This document shows positions 10,438 to 23,442 of a stretch of DNA of 64,000 nucleotides, one piece after another (position 1 is the first letter of the stretch; every line of letters starts with the position of its first letter). The notes below the pieces were generated by a model, which saw only the letters and a program-made list of their open reading frames with translations, had not been told where the DNA came from and searched no databases. The stretch covers positions 186,001-250,000 of the forward strand of contig SKCR01006518.1 of the NCBI GenBank assembly GCA_019454045.1, in the 5' to 3' direction. The DNA comes from Zanthoxylum bungeanum (Eukaryota > Streptophyta > Magnoliopsida > Sapindales > Rutaceae). Made by a program: the position numbers and the translations under genes.

Positions 10438-12033
10438 TTAAAATTTTGAACACTCCAAAAATGATTTCAAATGTTGTCCATTCACTTTAAATACATCACC
10501 ATCCCTATGACTCTCAATGTCAATGGCTCTATATAGGTAAACGTGCTTCACAATAAATGGGCCACTCCATTTGGATTTCAATTTTCCAGGAAATAAATGA
10601 ATACGAGAATTATAAAGCAAAAATTTCTGACCAATTTCAAATATTTTTCGTGAAATTCGACTGTCATGAAAGGACTTACTTTTAGCTTTAAGAATTTTCG
10701 CATTCTCATATGAATCATTCCTGAACTCTTCAAGTTCATTTAATTGCAGTTTATGTTCATGATTTTTCAAGATTTGAATTGAAAGCTTTAAGAGCCCAAT
10801 ATGCCTTATGTTTAAGTTCTACAAGCAAATAACAATGTTTTCCATAAACTAGACGATAGGGAGACATTCCCAAAGATGTTTTGAAAACTGTTCAGCATAC
10901 CCAAAGTGCATCAGTCAGTACTAATCTTTACGATTTGGGTTTACCATTTTTTTCCAAAATTTGTTTGATTTCCCTATTTGCTAGTTCAACTTGACCATTT
11001 GTCTGAGGGTGATAGGAGATGGAAACTTTATGTGTAACTCCATACTTTTTCATTAAGGACTCAAAAAGCATGTTACAAAAGTGTTTACCTCCATCACTTA
11101 TAATGCCCCGAGAGATTCCGAATCGACTTAACATATTTTCTTTTAAAAATTTAATCACAATTTTGTGATCATTGTTTCGACAAGGAATCGCCTCAACTCA
11201 TTTTGAGACATAATCGACTGCAACTAAAATATATAAAAATCCAAATGACGGTGAAAATGGACCCATGAAATCTATTCCCCAACAATCAAAGATTTCAATG
11301 ACAATGATGAGATTTAAAGACATCATGTTTCTTTTTAAAATGGATCCCACCTTTTGACAATTTCCACAAGTTTTGCAGAAAGCGTGTGTATCTTTAAAAA
11401 TGACATGCCAATAAAATCCACACTTTTCCTAGATGAGAAGTAACCTCCACATGCTTCTGAATGATAAAATTGAATAACATCACTTATCTTATTGTCTGGT
11501 ATGCATCATCGGAAAGTTTGATCAGGGCAATACTTGAACGGATATGGATCGTCCAGGTAGAATCTTTTGACTTCGGTCAAAAATTTCTTCTTATCTTGAT
11601 GGCTCTAATCTGGAGGTATTTTTCATGTTGTAAGAAAATTGACAATATTAGCATACCAAGACATTGTATTTACATAAAATAAAAAATATCAGGAAAAGAA
11701 CCATTAATATGAGTTGTGTCAATTGATGACTCATTTGTGAGTCTCGATAAATGATCTGCAACCACATTCTCATCTCATTTCTTGTCTTTGATTGTGAGAT
11801 TAAATTCTTGAAGTGACAAAATCCACCGTAGTAATCTTGGCTTTGCATCCTGTTTAGATATCAAATATCTAACAGCAGCATGGTCAGAATAAACAATGGT
11901 TGGGGAACCAATTAAATATGATCGAAATTTATCCAATGTAAATATTACAGCAAGTAGTTCTTTTTCTGTGGTAGTGCAATTCATTTATGCATTGTTTAAA
12001 GTTCTAATTGTGTAATAAATTACATACGGCTTA
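10438..12033 (-). pseudogene. B1 pol 3' part: RNase H end and integrase
   Basis: Read on the minus strand from B2 leftward. RNase H is at 12033-~11760 ([30 protein letters not shown]). A degraded HHCC region and an integrase core follow, with AVDYVSK and SDGGKHFCN carrying the two Asp and NGQVELANREI the Glu of the D,D(35)E triad. The C-terminal [18 protein letters not shown] and KSKWSGPFIV are Athila-type. Stops and frameshifts are frequent (for example after NNA at 11984 and near 10928). The frame ends in TAA at 10440-10438. B2 interrupts it within RNase H. Confidence 0.85.
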
Positions 12034-12038
12034 CCTTC

Positions 12039-13432
12039 TGACACGCTTAAAAAATGGTTTTTTACTCCCAAGTATAAGAGTGTCAAAGTAATAAAATAAC
12101 TCGGTAAGTCCGGGGTCGATCCACAGGGAATAAATTTAATAAGATAAAATAATAATTCAACTAATAAAATAAAAACAATAAAATAAAATACTATGGTTAG
12201 AGGATCCACTCTTGATATTTCAAATATAAAATAATTTTTACCTTTTATAAAATATAAATTATAATTATTTCTCAATCAATTTATTTCATAATTATCAGGT
12301 ATGAATTATGCCAACACACGTGATCTGTCATGTCGATAATTAGTCATGCTAAGGTACTAAATATGCCAAAACATATAAAATCAGCCATAAATGCTGTGAT
12401 ATTATTTGTCTATAACAAGTCCAGTTAGGTACTCAATTATGCCAAATATATAAAACCAGCTATATAGGCGGTAACAAAATTTGTTAATAATTAATACAGA
12501 TCTTTGATAGTTCACTCTCTCTCACTTATGAGATTCAAGTATTATATGTGTCAATCAGAGATTGTCTACAGCTAGTCAAGAGTCCTCAATAAACTAGAAA
12601 GAGTATGAATTTTATTTGGGAAATTATCACAATTTATAAAATATAATATAAATAAAAATCATATATATTTTCATACCAATAGCTTTACTCTTTACCATAA
12701 CATGATACAAATTTATAAAACAAGATATAAATAAAAACACCCATAATTTTATTAATAAAAGAAAAATAAATTACAAAAAAAAATACGCACAAGAGCTCAT
12801 CCCCCAAAGTCTCAGAGAGACCTGTGGAAATTTTCACTAATGAGAATGAAATGTTGAACACCTCTATTTTTTTTATGCAATTACAAATTAAAATGACACA
12901 CTCACTTTTTTTTTTTTTGTCCTTATTTGTTTGTCAAAGCATGCAAATTTCTTTGCATGCATTGACAAATCCTCCACCTTTTGGTGGAAAGGTGGAGGAA
13001 AATTTATAATTTTTTTTTTGTCTTTTATTATTTGTTTGTGTTTTTAATAATTATATATAACACACTTTGGATTTTTCATCAATTTCGGCATTGAAAACTT
13101 CAGCATTCAAAAATCTTATGAACATCAAAGTTGTAGATCTTTGAGTCTTCTTTCATCTGGATCCTGAATCACCTTAATCCGATATCGGAGTAAAAAGTTA
13201 TGGACAAAATACAAACATTGCATAGGGTTGGAATTTCCGAAGTTGTACACTAGTCCTTTTTTCTAGATATATATCCAAAGTATTATTTCACCTACATAAG
13301 AAATAAAAACCATAATAAAAATATATAAAATATAAATTTAATTAATATGCTAAATTAAAGGGATAAATGAAACTATAAGTGTAAAATGATTGATTTTTCT
13401 TTTAATAAATGTGTTCTTTTTAGTATTCATCA
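12039..13432 (-). repeat. B2 3' LTR
   Basis: 1394 bp, TGACACGC to GTATTCATCA. Contains hairpin units near 12385 and 12451. Relative to the 5' LTR it has lost the TATA/palindrome segment (near 12860), one reason the two LTRs differ in length. Confidence 0.9.
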
Positions 13433-15216
13433 CACCCCCCCCCCAAAACCATCTTATTATTAGTCCCTAGTAATTTAAGTGAAAAAATTAAAAAAGACAA
13501 ATTCTTATCCAAATTAATAATTGTTTTCTTTCTTTCTAAATGTTCAAACAAGTAAATTCTCATGTACTTTTTACCCTTCTTCCATACACATAAAAATAAG
13601 GTATCAATCAAATCATTGTGCCCATAATATTCACAGGTCTTGTTGAAAAAAAGTAATATTTTTGTCCTAAAATTACATTAGAGATCACACTTTTTGGCAA
13701 TGAAAGTTTATTTATAAATAAAAAAAAATAGTTTTTATTTTATTTTATAATAATAATACATCTTCAATCCTTGTAACGAGCTTTGGGCCAGTGACTCCCA
13801 AACCAATTGGCTTTAGAGCACTAGGTGTTAAGACACCCCCACAGACGTAATTGCTCGGATCTGAGATATTAAAAAGAAAAAGTGTCTGATTTCCTTAAGC
13901 TTTCTCCTTAACCAAGGTAACGAGCTTTGGGCCAGTGACTCCCAGACCAGTTGGCCTTAGGGCCTTAAAATACCCATACGGAATTCATTGCTCGAGTTAG
14001 AGATATAGGTGTTCGTGGTGCGGTTCGGGTCGGTTTTTCGTTTTTCACTTCAAACCGCGCGGGTTGGCAGTTTGAGAAATTAGAAACCGAAACCGCAAAT
14101 TTGATAAGGAAAACCGCGGCGGTTTGGGTTGGCGGTTTAGCGGTTTGGGCGGTTCGGGTCGGCGGTTTGGATTATAAATTTTTTAAGAAAATTTTGTGTG
14201 TTTTCACATAATAATTAAAGAGAAAAAATACATAATTTTCATTTATACATTGCATATTGTCATATGATCATTAAATATCTTAAATTTCATGGTTAAAGAA
14301 GAAGAAAAATATAAAATAATATCTAATTTGAATGCGGGTCGGTGGTTTAGGCGGTTCAGGTTGCGGTTTGAGTCAAAATTTACGGTTTTGGGCGGTTCGG
14401 GTCGCGGTTGGGTCAAAACCGCACACCGACCCGAAATTTTCGGTTCGATTCCGATTGACCCGAAATCATTTTTAATTTTTTTTCAAACCGCGTGGTGCGA
14501 TTCGGGTTTGTGCGGTTCAGGTCGGGTTGCGGTTTGACCCGAAACCGTGATCACCCCTAGTTAGAGAGACTACAAAATCGAACTTATTCACACAATTTTT
14601 CCCTTTTCTTTTCTTTTTTTACAAACTCAGGCTCTACCGTTTTATGCGAACAATCACTGCTTACCGAGGCAAGATGTCCGGTTACTAAGTAAAAGCTTGA
14701 ATAGATTTTTTTGAATAAAAATACAAATTCCACTACCTTTAGGTGCTGCCTCCAACAAACTAGAGAACTGAATATTATAAAATTTTCACTTACAATCCAT
14801 GTTAATATGTTATCGTGTATGTTGATAATACATGTCAGACGAACATATGAAGATCAAATTTAATCAATATTATGGAGAATTCATAAATTTAAATGATTCA
14901 AAAAGAAATGAACAAAAATAACTTGTTACGAATTATTTTGAAAATGAAAAACAAATTTTTTTATTATTTTTTTTTCACACCAAAATAAAATAATTTTTTT
15001 TTTAAAAAATAAAAAATAAAAGGCATTTGAGTCAACTATCCCCTCCCCCAACCAAATTGAGATATTGTCCCCAATGTCTGAATAAGAGGAAGTAGAGTTT
15101 AAAAGACATCATTTGGTTCGTGTGGAATTGACAATTGAATCTACAATACTGCTACTAAAAAGAAAGGTTATAGCTTAAAAAATCAAAATAGTAAATTGAA
15201 ATGTAATTGTGATGTG
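13433..15216 (-). other. B2 3' spacer with tandem structured module
   Basis: Starts with a C-rich run, which on the minus strand is a G-rich polypurine tract next to the LTR. Two copies of the structured module begin at 13772 and 13916 (period 144, as in B1). The MITE at 14004-14559 lies in the second copy. The right end corresponds to sequence just downstream of LOG in B1 and A, but LOG itself is deleted. Confidence 0.7.
14004..14559. mobile_element. 556-bp hAT-type MITE, copy 1
   Basis: Ends TATAGGTGTTCG and GATCACCCCTA are imperfect inverted repeats; the 8-bp target duplication GTTAGAGA is perfect (13996-14003, 14560-14567). Subterminal regions are full of GCGGTTTGGGCGGTTCGGG-type repeats. 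No transposase. The copy at 50913-51468 is in the opposite orientation and has the same length. Confidence 0.9.
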
Positions 15217-15223
15217 GGCTCAC

Positions 15224-18138
15224 TAGACCTGGTCGGCGGTTCGGTTCCGGTTCGGACCGAATCGAACCGGCCGATTTCCGGTTCCACACTTAAGTGGAAC
15301 CGGAACCTTGAACCGAACCGGAACCGACCGGTTCGGTTCCGGTTCCGAACTTTTTTTTTTTAAATTTCGAAAATAAATTAAAATAAATGAGATTAATTTT
15401 ATAAATAAATAAAATTATTACATTGAAGAGCTTGAGCTTAAATTTTTAAAAATTTAAGTTGCCTACGTATCCTCCAGAGGTGAGAGGAATCAAAGCTCAC
15501 ATAGTTCCATTACAATTTTAAGACATTTCCCCTTTGTAAATTTACAATTTTACAATTATCAATCATCATTATCAGTTGATCCTTCAGCTCCGGTTCCGCT
15601 TGCACTTGTTGTTGCAGATGTATTATCGAACAAATCTTCAAAATCATCGGGGGCATCTTCTTGTTGTCTCAGATCAGCTCGAGTCCAATCATCCACACAA
15701 GCTGTTGCTTCTAGAGTGCTTGGATGTAATGAAGATCGTCTAGCTTCCAATATATTGCCTCCCAAGCTGAAGGCTTACTCAACCGCAACGGTGGAAATAT
15801 GTGCTGCCAATATCTCTTTAGCAATAATTGATAAAACATGATATATATTTTGATGTCGGTTCCACCAGTCAAAGATTTTAAAATTTTTACTAACTAAACT
15901 TTCAGTAGGAAACTCGAAATTTGTAGATAAATAATTATCTAATTCGGGGTTATTAGTTGTCGTATCCCTAACTTTTTTATTTCGTTGCAATAACCAATGA
16001 TCCCCTGCGCTAAGTCTTGTTTGAATTACCGGGTCGCTACTACTAGATTCACCTAATGTTCCTAAGTTATATCTTACAATATAATCATTAAATAACTCAA
16101 TTAAATCATTTCTTAATTTCGTCATTATTCTTGTAATATCAATTTCTTCTAATATTCCTAAATAACCATAGTAAGCTTGTAAAGCACCATTCAAACCTTC
16201 TAATTTAAATCTAGGATCAAAAACAGCAGTAATAAGATAAAGTAGGGAATGTCTCTAAAATAATTCAACCATTTTACCTTCATAACAGTAATGGCTTCTA
16301 ACAAAACAATATCATTAGGATCGCTACTTTCATCATGTTCATCGAGAGCACCAACAATATTCAAACTTTCAAGAAGAAATAATTGTACTGTTGGATAATA
16401 AACACCGCTAAAAGTTAAAGTAGCTTCATTAAAAACTTTTAAAATATCTAAAATGTTTTCACAAATATCCCATTTACTAGGATAAAGTGTGACATTTTGA
16501 ACATGTTGAGAAAAAAAACTACATAATGCATCTTTGTATTGAAATGCTTGGCATAAAAGAAAATAAGTTGAATTCCGACGTGTTGGAACATCTCTTGAAA
16601 ATTTAATCGGTTTAATACCATTTATTTTACAAAACTTCGTCCATTCTCTCATAACTTGAGAATATGACCAAATACAATTTAGTGCATTTTAATAGGATCA
16701 AGGAAAGGTGATAATAATTTTAGACCGTCTTGAACACATAAGTTAAGGACATGACATGTACAACGAATATGAAAAAATCGACCCCCTAAATTTGGTTCAC
16801 ATAAGGATTTTAAATCATTGATGGATGCAGTATTTGCATATGCATTATCAAATCCAATTGTTAAAATTTTGTGCAATAAACCATATTCATCAAAAATTAC
16901 CTTCATCATTCTATAAATATTTTGTGCAGTATGTTGGTCATCAAAAACTCTAAATGCAATAAGTCATTTTTGCATGGTAAATGATGCATCAATCCAATGA
17001 CAAGTCACACCCATGTATGAATGTATTTGCCAATGGTCACTCCAAATATCAGAACATATAGAAATACGACCTTTCATCTCTTTAAATATTTCATTTAAAA
17101 TAATTTTATCATCTTTATATAATTTAAAAATATGACGTTTTGTTGTGTTTCGAGTCATTCTACATGCAGAAGGATTTAAAGTATTATTCACGTAATTAGT
17201 AAAATGAAGTTTTTCACCAAAGCTTAAAGAAAGATGTGTCATACAAGTTAATTTCGCAAATTCTTCTCTATTTTTTGCATCAGAATATTTAAATAAATCT
17301 ACAGCACTCGTACCTCTACTAGATGATGCGTACCTGACCATTTGAGTTTGTGTAGTATCAATTCCAAGTTCAACCGGATGATGTCTTTCCATGCGCTTGA
17401 TCATATTGCCGTATCCACCAGAAAATTTGTAGATAACCCCACAATAGTTGCAAATTGCTCGTTGTGTATCATCTTCTAGGCGTTCCAAATGAAAATGAAT
17501 TTTGAAAACATCCGAGGAACGAGCCTTAACTTCTCTTCTCCGTGATTGTGCATCAAAACTAGGGCCGTTCTCTTGGGTTGGCATAATTGACATTATGTTC
17601 TCAGATGAGCTTGCCATTTTTCGTTTGAGAAATTAGGAAGAAAAATAAGAAAATTGACTAATTGCGAATGATAATAACTAATTGAATTGAGATTGAGAAT
17701 AAGAGAATTGTATGAATTGAGATTGAGAATAAGAGAATTGTAGGAAATGAGAGAGTTGGATTTGGTGTGTTGAAATAATGAAAAATGAATCATATTTATA
17801 GAGTTTTAGAATTTTTTGGATACCAAAAATGCCCATAAATATAACCGTTTTATTACCATTATTAGGGATATATTAGTAATTTATATTTTATTTTATTATT
17901 ATTTTTTTAAAACAGATTTTTTTTTATATTAAGGGCGGGAGCCAACGGCTCCCTGCCCCCCAACGACAACTAGCCGTTGGGGACGTAGGGTTCATGTTGG
18001 AACCGTAGAATCGGTGGAACCGTAATTCCGACCGGTTCGGATTGGGGTCGAACCCCAACCGAACCGGTCGGCCACGATTTCGGTTCCGATTCAGTTCCAG
18101 TTCGGTTCCGGTTCTGTACCGGAACCGTGGCCGGGTCA
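15224..18138 (-). mobile_element. hAT (Ac-like) transposon with decayed transposase
   Basis: Ends TAGACCTGGTCGGCGG and CCGTGGCCGGGTCA are imperfect inverted repeats. The target duplication GGCTCAC is 7 bp as seen (15217-15223, 18139-18145), or 8 bp with one mismatch. Subterminal GGTTCCGG repeats are dense at both ends. It encodes a hAT transposase on the minus strand. Inserted in B2 at the stub of the NABP-like ORF. Confidence 0.9.
15559..17617 (-). pseudogene. hAT transposase (BED finger, hATC dimerisation)
   Basis: Starts ATG at 17617. The N-terminus has a BED zinc finger (C56, C59, H79/H80) followed by the region with SICSDIWSDHWQIHSYMG. After a break the frame continues with DNAYANTASINDL and RCTCHVLNLCVQDGL, then DVPTRRNSTY (usually TRWNST; Trp is Arg here). 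A one-base shift near 16240 separates this from FDPRFKLEGLNGALQAYYG and the hATC dimerisation end (NYLSTNFEFP, WWNRHQ, GGNILEARRSSLHPSTLEA). An in-frame TAA at 15777-15775 precedes AFSLGGN. With at least two frameshifts and one stop it is inactive. Total length about 670 codons fits Ac-like transposases. Confidence 0.9.
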
Positions 18139-18287
18139 GGCTCACATCTTCCTATGGTTTTACGTTTAGTAACGGCTTGAACACCCTCTAAGGGTCGAAG
18201 ATATGCTTCCCATCCAATTTTCTTAAAAACCAGCAAACATTGTCTTTTAAAGTCAGAATCCCGAGACTATAATTTAGCAAAGTGATT
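18139..18287 (-). pseudogene. stub of NABP-like ORF in B2
   Basis: On the minus strand about 28 codons read SLGILTLKDNVCWFLRKLDG, matching the C-terminal end of the NABP-like ORF of A and B1. It shows that the ancestor of B2 carried the extra-ORF cassette before deletion. Confidence 0.75.
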
Positions 18288-18407
18288 TTTTTTTTACAAA
18301 ATACAGAAAACAACAAAAAATATAAAAGATTTGTTTTTTAAAACACATAAAAGTGAAAAAAATATATATAATGTTAAATTATTACTCTATCTATTAAATT
18401 TTATTAC

Positions 18408-18426
18408 CCGACAACGACGCCAAAGA
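18408..18426 (-). promoter_or_regulatory. B2 primer binding site, degenerate tRNA-Asp type
   Basis: Minus strand next to the 5' LTR reads TTTGGCGTCGTTGTCGGG, differing from the standard TGGCGCCGTTGCCGGGG at sites that fit CpG decay. Confidence 0.75.
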
Positions 18427-18428
18427 CT

Positions 18429-19867
18429 TGACACGCTTAAAGAGTGGTTCTTTACTCCCAAGTATAAGAGTGTCGAAGTAATAAAATAATCTGGTAAGTC
18501 CAGGGTCGATCCATATGGAATAAATTTAATAAGATAAAATAATAATTCAATTAATAAAATAAAAACAATAAAATAATATAATATGATTACAGGATCCACT
18601 CTTGATATTTCAAATATAAAATAATTTTCACCTTTTATAAAATATAAATTATAATTATTTCTCAATCAATTTATTTCATAATTATCATGTATTAATTATG
18701 CCAACATACGTGATCTGTCATGTCGATAATTAGTCTTGCCAATGTACTAAATATGCCAAAACATATCAAACTAGCCATAAAGGCGGTGATATTATTTGTC
18801 TATAACAAGTCCAGTTAGGTACTCAATTATGCCAAATATATAAAACCAGCCATATAGGCGGTAACAAAATTTGTTAATAATTAATACATATCTTTGATAG
18901 CCCACTCTCTCTCATTTATGGGATTCAAGTATTATCTGTGCCAATCAGGGACTGTCTACAGCTAGTCAAGAGTCCTCAATAAACTAGAAGGAGTATGAAT
19001 TTTATTTGGGAAATTATCACAATTTATAAAATATAATATAAATAAAAATCATATATAATTTCATACCAAGAGCTTCACTCTTTACCCTAACATGATACAA
19101 ATTTATAAAATAAGATATAAATAAAAACACCCATAATTTTATTAATAAAAGAAAAATAAATTAAAAAAAATACACACAAGAGCTCATCCCACAAAGTCTC
19201 AAATAGACATGTGAAAATTTTTGCTGAGGAGAATGAAATGCTGAGCACCTATATTTATAGAGGTGCTCAACACCTCTTATGCAATTGCAAATTAAAATGA
19301 CACTCATTTATTTTATTTTATTTTGTCCTTATTTGTTTGTCAACGCATGCAAATTTCGTTGCATGCTTTGACAAATCCTCCACCTTTCGATGGAAAGGTG
19401 GAGGAAAATTTATATTTTTTTGTCTTTTATTGTTTGTTTGTGTTTTTAATAATTATATATAACACACTTTGGATTTTTCATCAATTTCGGTCTTGAAAAC
19501 TTCAGAATTCGAAAATCTTATGAACATCAAAGTTGTAGATCTTTGAGTCTTCTTTCATCTGGACCTTGAATCACCTTAATCCGATATCAGAGTAAAACGT
19601 TATGGACAAAATTCAAATATTGCATAAGGCTGGAATTTCCGAAGTTGTACACTGTTAGAATACCCTATTAAATTTCTGGCCTCCAAAATCTAAATGTCAA
19701 GTCCAATTTTCTAGATATACATTCACCTACATAAGAAATAAAAATCACAATAAAAAAATATAAAATAGAAATTTAATTAATATGATAAATTAGAGGGATA
19801 AATGAAACTACAAATGTAAAATGGTTGATTTTTCTTTTAATAAATGTGCACTTTTTAGTGTTCATCA
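18429..19867 (-). repeat. B2 5' LTR
   Basis: 1439 bp. Holds the intact promoter region: palindromes near 19240-19276 flank a TATA box (minus strand CTATAAATATAG). Hairpin units occur near 18765 and 18845. Confidence 0.9.
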
Positions 19868-19872
19868 CCTTC

Positions 19873-20563
19873 ATTTTTCTGTCCAAACACTGCGCCAACT
19901 GCATAATCACTGGCATCACAAATTAGCTTAAAAGGCAAAGATAATTATGGGATTGCATGATAGGGGCAGCAGTCAAAAGACTGATAATATTTTCAAATGA
20001 TTTTTGACATTCTTTTGTCCATTCAAATGTTGCATCTTTTAATAAGAGGTTACACAATCATCTGGATATGATACTAAAGTTTTTTTTATGAACCTCCTAT
20101 AAAATCCTGCATGTCCTAAGAAAAAACGGATTTCCCTGACTGTTTTTGGTGGTGGCAATTTAGAGATTACCTCTATTTTTGGCTTGTCAACCTCAATACA
20201 TTTAGATGACATAACGTGTCCCAAAATAATTCCTGAATTAGTCATGAAATGATATTTTTCTCGGTTTAACACAAGTCATTTTTCTTCACATATTTTCAAA
20301 ATATTTTCTAAATTTTTCAAGCAATTATCAAATGAGTCACAAAAAACAGTTATATCATCAATAAAGACCTCTAAACAGTGTTACTAAATATGCTTAACAT
20401 GCATCTTTGGAATGTTGATGGTGCATTACAAAGTCCAAAAGACATTTTCCTAAATGTAAATGTTCCAAAGGAACATGTGAATGTGGTCTTTTCCTGGTCT
20501 TCTAATGAAATGAGAATTTGATAATAACCTAAGTAACCATCAAGAAAGCAGTAGTATGGATGT
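19873..20563 (-). pseudogene. B1 reverse transcriptase C-terminal part and RNase H start
   Basis: Minus strand right to left: YYCFLDGY, FGLCNAPSTFQRCM (palm/thumb), then LNREKYHFMTNSGIILGH, KLPPPKTVREIRFFLGHAGFYRRF, and the RNase H start (ICDASDYAVGAVFGQKNEG) up to the B2 insertion. Several frameshifts. Positions 20323-20563 are duplicated at 28028-28278, on the other side of C. Confidence 0.85.
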
Positions 20564-21828
20564 TGATAAGTGCAGTTTATACCCACTTATTCATGCATTC
20601 TTAGATTACTATTTATTTAGATTTCATGTCTTTTAATGTATTTTGTAATTTTTTTTACGTTTTATTAGTAGGAAGCATTGGAACATGGATATTTGAGCAA
20701 TTATACGTCTTTTGGGACCCTACGGATGCATCGGAAGCGCGTGGGAAGAGTGAAAAACGTAGAAAACATCACACCAGAAAAATACACCTATTCAGCATGC
20801 ATCCATACTGATTTCCCGAGAGTTGGGCGCCGCGACGCCAATTCCGGCGTCGAGACGCTGCGACAGGAGCCCAAAATCTTCAGAAATTATTATTTTACAT
20901 GCCCAAGGACTCCAGAACTTTCTTATAAATATAGAGGCTCGTCCAAAATCCTAAGAGGGGAGGCTAATACACAACTCAAGAATTCAAAATACATATTTTA
21001 GAGAGATCTAAAGAGAAAGATTGAAGAGAGCATGGTCATGAATCTAATAGAAATCATTAGAGTTAAAGAAATAAACTAGAAGATTAAACCCGAATCGAAT
21101 CCCTTCGTCTTCATTATTATTTGGTCATGAACTAACTCTATTATTCTAGATGATGATGTAGCCAATGCTTGAACCTATGTATTGATTGTCAATTTAATTG
21201 TTATGAAGTTTTATTTCAGTTTATTTATATTCTCTTATGTTTAATGCTTCTTGTTTGTTGACCACAAATTGAGATGATGCATGTTTAGAATCTATCACTC
21301 GGGAGAGGGGATTTTGAATATGATCTAGAGAATATAACCTACGAGTTTTATAGAGTTCGGGAGAATCTATAATTCCTTTGAAGTCGTTAACACATAATCA
21401 CAGAGCGAAATGAATTATTAATTACTAGATTTTTATAGGGATATCAAAGTCTGTAATTGATAATATATTCACTCGGTACTCGGGAGAGAGAGTTAGAATA
21501 ATTTAGGATTCTTGACTTATAAACAATGCAACTGAATAAGAATTGAATGACATGACAAATACATAGGGAATAACTAGGTGAAATCAAACTCTAGAATCTC
21601 TCTCTTATTGGATTATCTTAATTAAATGTTTTAATATCTCGTTTCTTTAGTTTTTAGTTTTAATATTAGTTTATTCTAAATTTAGTTGCTTTCTAAATAA
21701 TTTTAGGTTTACTAATTATAGTACTTAGTGTGAGTTGAATACAATCCATGTGGGTTCGACACTCTTTCACTTATCTTTACTAAAACTTGACACCGTACAT
21801 TTGCGGTATGATAGAAAATATCACAACA
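20564..21828 (+). repeat. C 5' LTR
   Basis: 1265 bp. TATA box TTATAAATATA at 20923-20933. A GC-rich near-palindrome GGCGCCGCGACGCC lies upstream at about 20826. The end contains GTGGGTTCGACAC, equivalent to a conserved block near the ends of the other Athila LTRs here. Confidence 0.9.
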
Positions 21829-21834
21829 AGTTTT

Positions 21835-21852
21835 TGGCGCCGTTGTCGGGGA
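21835..21852 (+). promoter_or_regulatory. C primer binding site (tRNA-Asp)
   Basis: TGGCGCCGTTGTCGGGGA follows the LTR after a short spacer. It complements the 3' end of plant tRNA-Asp with one mismatch. Confidence 0.9.
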
Positions 21853-21954
21853 TTGTTAATCTAATTCACATTAATACTATTACCAAGTACCCTTGACTTT
21901 AATTTAGTTTATTTTTATTTTTATTTTTATTTTTTCTTTATTTTCTTTCGTGAA

Positions 21955-23442
21955 ATGAACATCGAAAAAGAAGTGATGGCAGCTGAAAATAAAGAGAATA
22001 ACCTACGTCAGGTGGCAATACGGGATCACTTTAAGCCAGTTATTAATGACAATTATTTTGGGATTTCCCATCAACCAATCAACGCCAACAATTTTGAGCT
22101 GAAACCTGGATTGATCAACATGGTACAAAAGAACCAGTTTGGGGGTTCAGCTGTAGATAATCTCAATGTTCATTTAAAGATGTTCTTGGAGATGGCGGAT
22201 ACCATAAATATGAATGGCGTAACTAAATAGATCATCAGGCTACGTCTGTTCCCATTCTCTTTAAGGGATAAAATGAAAGGTTGGCTGCAATCTATTCTGT
22301 TGGAGAGCATCATGACACGGCAAGATATGGCTACAACATTTCTTGCGAGGTTCTTTCCACCAGCTAAGTCAGCCCGACTGTGAACAAAGCAGTTGGAGAA
22401 TTTTAAAGATCTACTCAAGAGATGCCCACAACATAATTTCGAAGACTGGATTCAGATTCAGTTATTCTACAATGGGTTGAATGGTCCTAATAGAATCATG
22501 GTCGATGAACTGCTGGAGGAACCTTATTCAAGAAATCTTCTGAAGATGCCTATGCTCTACTGGAGGAGATGGCCATTAATAATTTCCAATGGCCGAGTGA
22601 ACACCCTACTGTGCCTAAGGTGGATGGTATATACGAGGTGGATCCTATTATTGCACTTACAGCTCAAGTGTCATCTCTCATGACTTATCTAGCAACATTG
22701 ACCAATCAATAGGGCAAACCATCTATTGAAACTGCTATTGCTAATAGAATGCTCTTACCTAACGGAGGATATGAGCAAGTCCAATATCTAAACAATCGAA
22801 ACTTCAACAACTATAGAGGTAATCCTATGACTAACTATTATCATCCGAACTTGTCATATGCTAACACATAGAATGTATTGCAACCTCATTCTGGATCCAA
22901 TAATCAAAGAGCTGAGCAGAAACCATCATTAGAAGATCTCATGAAAACGTTTCTTACTAAAACTTCAGAGAGGTTTGAGAAGAATGAGTCGAGGCTGAAC
23001 AACATTGAAACACATATGGGCAACAATGAAGTCATTAGAAGTGCAAATTGGTCAAAATGCTTATTCCATGGCTAATCAACAGAAAAAAGTGTTTCCTAGC
23101 AATACTGAGGTCAACCCTAAAGAGCAGTATCAAGCCATTACCCTTAGGAGTGGGAAAGAGACTAGAGATAGTCCTAAGGACTTAGGCAGTAAAGAAAAAG
23201 AAGCGGCACTTCAGGAGGAAACAGTAACAGAAGAGGAGAACAGTATAACAGCTCCTCCATATAAGCCACCTCTCATCCCAAAGGCACATTTTCCGTACCC
23301 TATGTGCTTTCAAATGAAGAAATTGGATGCTCAGTTTGCTAAATTTCTAAATATCTTCAAAAAGATCCATATCAACATTCCCTTCGTAGATGCTTTGGAA
23401 CAAATGCCAAGAAGAGGAAGCTGGCAGATTTTGAAACAGTAG
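21955..23442 (+). pseudogene. C gag
   Basis: Begins MNIEKEVMAAENKEN. The gag core is recognisable: LFPFSLRDKMKGWLQS, ARFFPPAKSA, LLKRCPQHNFEDWIQIQLFYNGL, then EDAYALLEEMAINNFQWP in another frame, and a coiled-coil-like RFEKNESRLNNIETHMG. In-frame stops (TAG after GVTK at 22228, TGA at 22381) and at least two frameshifts make it inactive. It is the structural protein that would form particles. It runs into protease without a pol gene behind it. Confidence 0.85.

Larger units (their letters stand above)
12039..19867 (-). mobile_element. Athila-lineage deletion derivative B2
   Basis: Complete insertion with LTRs 12039-13432 and 18429-19867 and a perfect 5-bp target duplication CCTTC (12034-12038, 19868-19872), inserted in B1 RNase H. 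Termini are TGACACGC...TTCATCA. It has a degenerate tRNA-Asp-type primer site (18408-18426). The interior has lost gag, pol, most of the NABP-like ORF and all of LOG: the primer-site side joins about 28 codons of the NABP-like C-terminus, and the LOG gap joins the LOG 3' flank. The rest is 3' spacer with the duplicated structured module, a 556-bp MITE and a hAT. It can move only with proteins from other copies. Confidence 0.9.
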
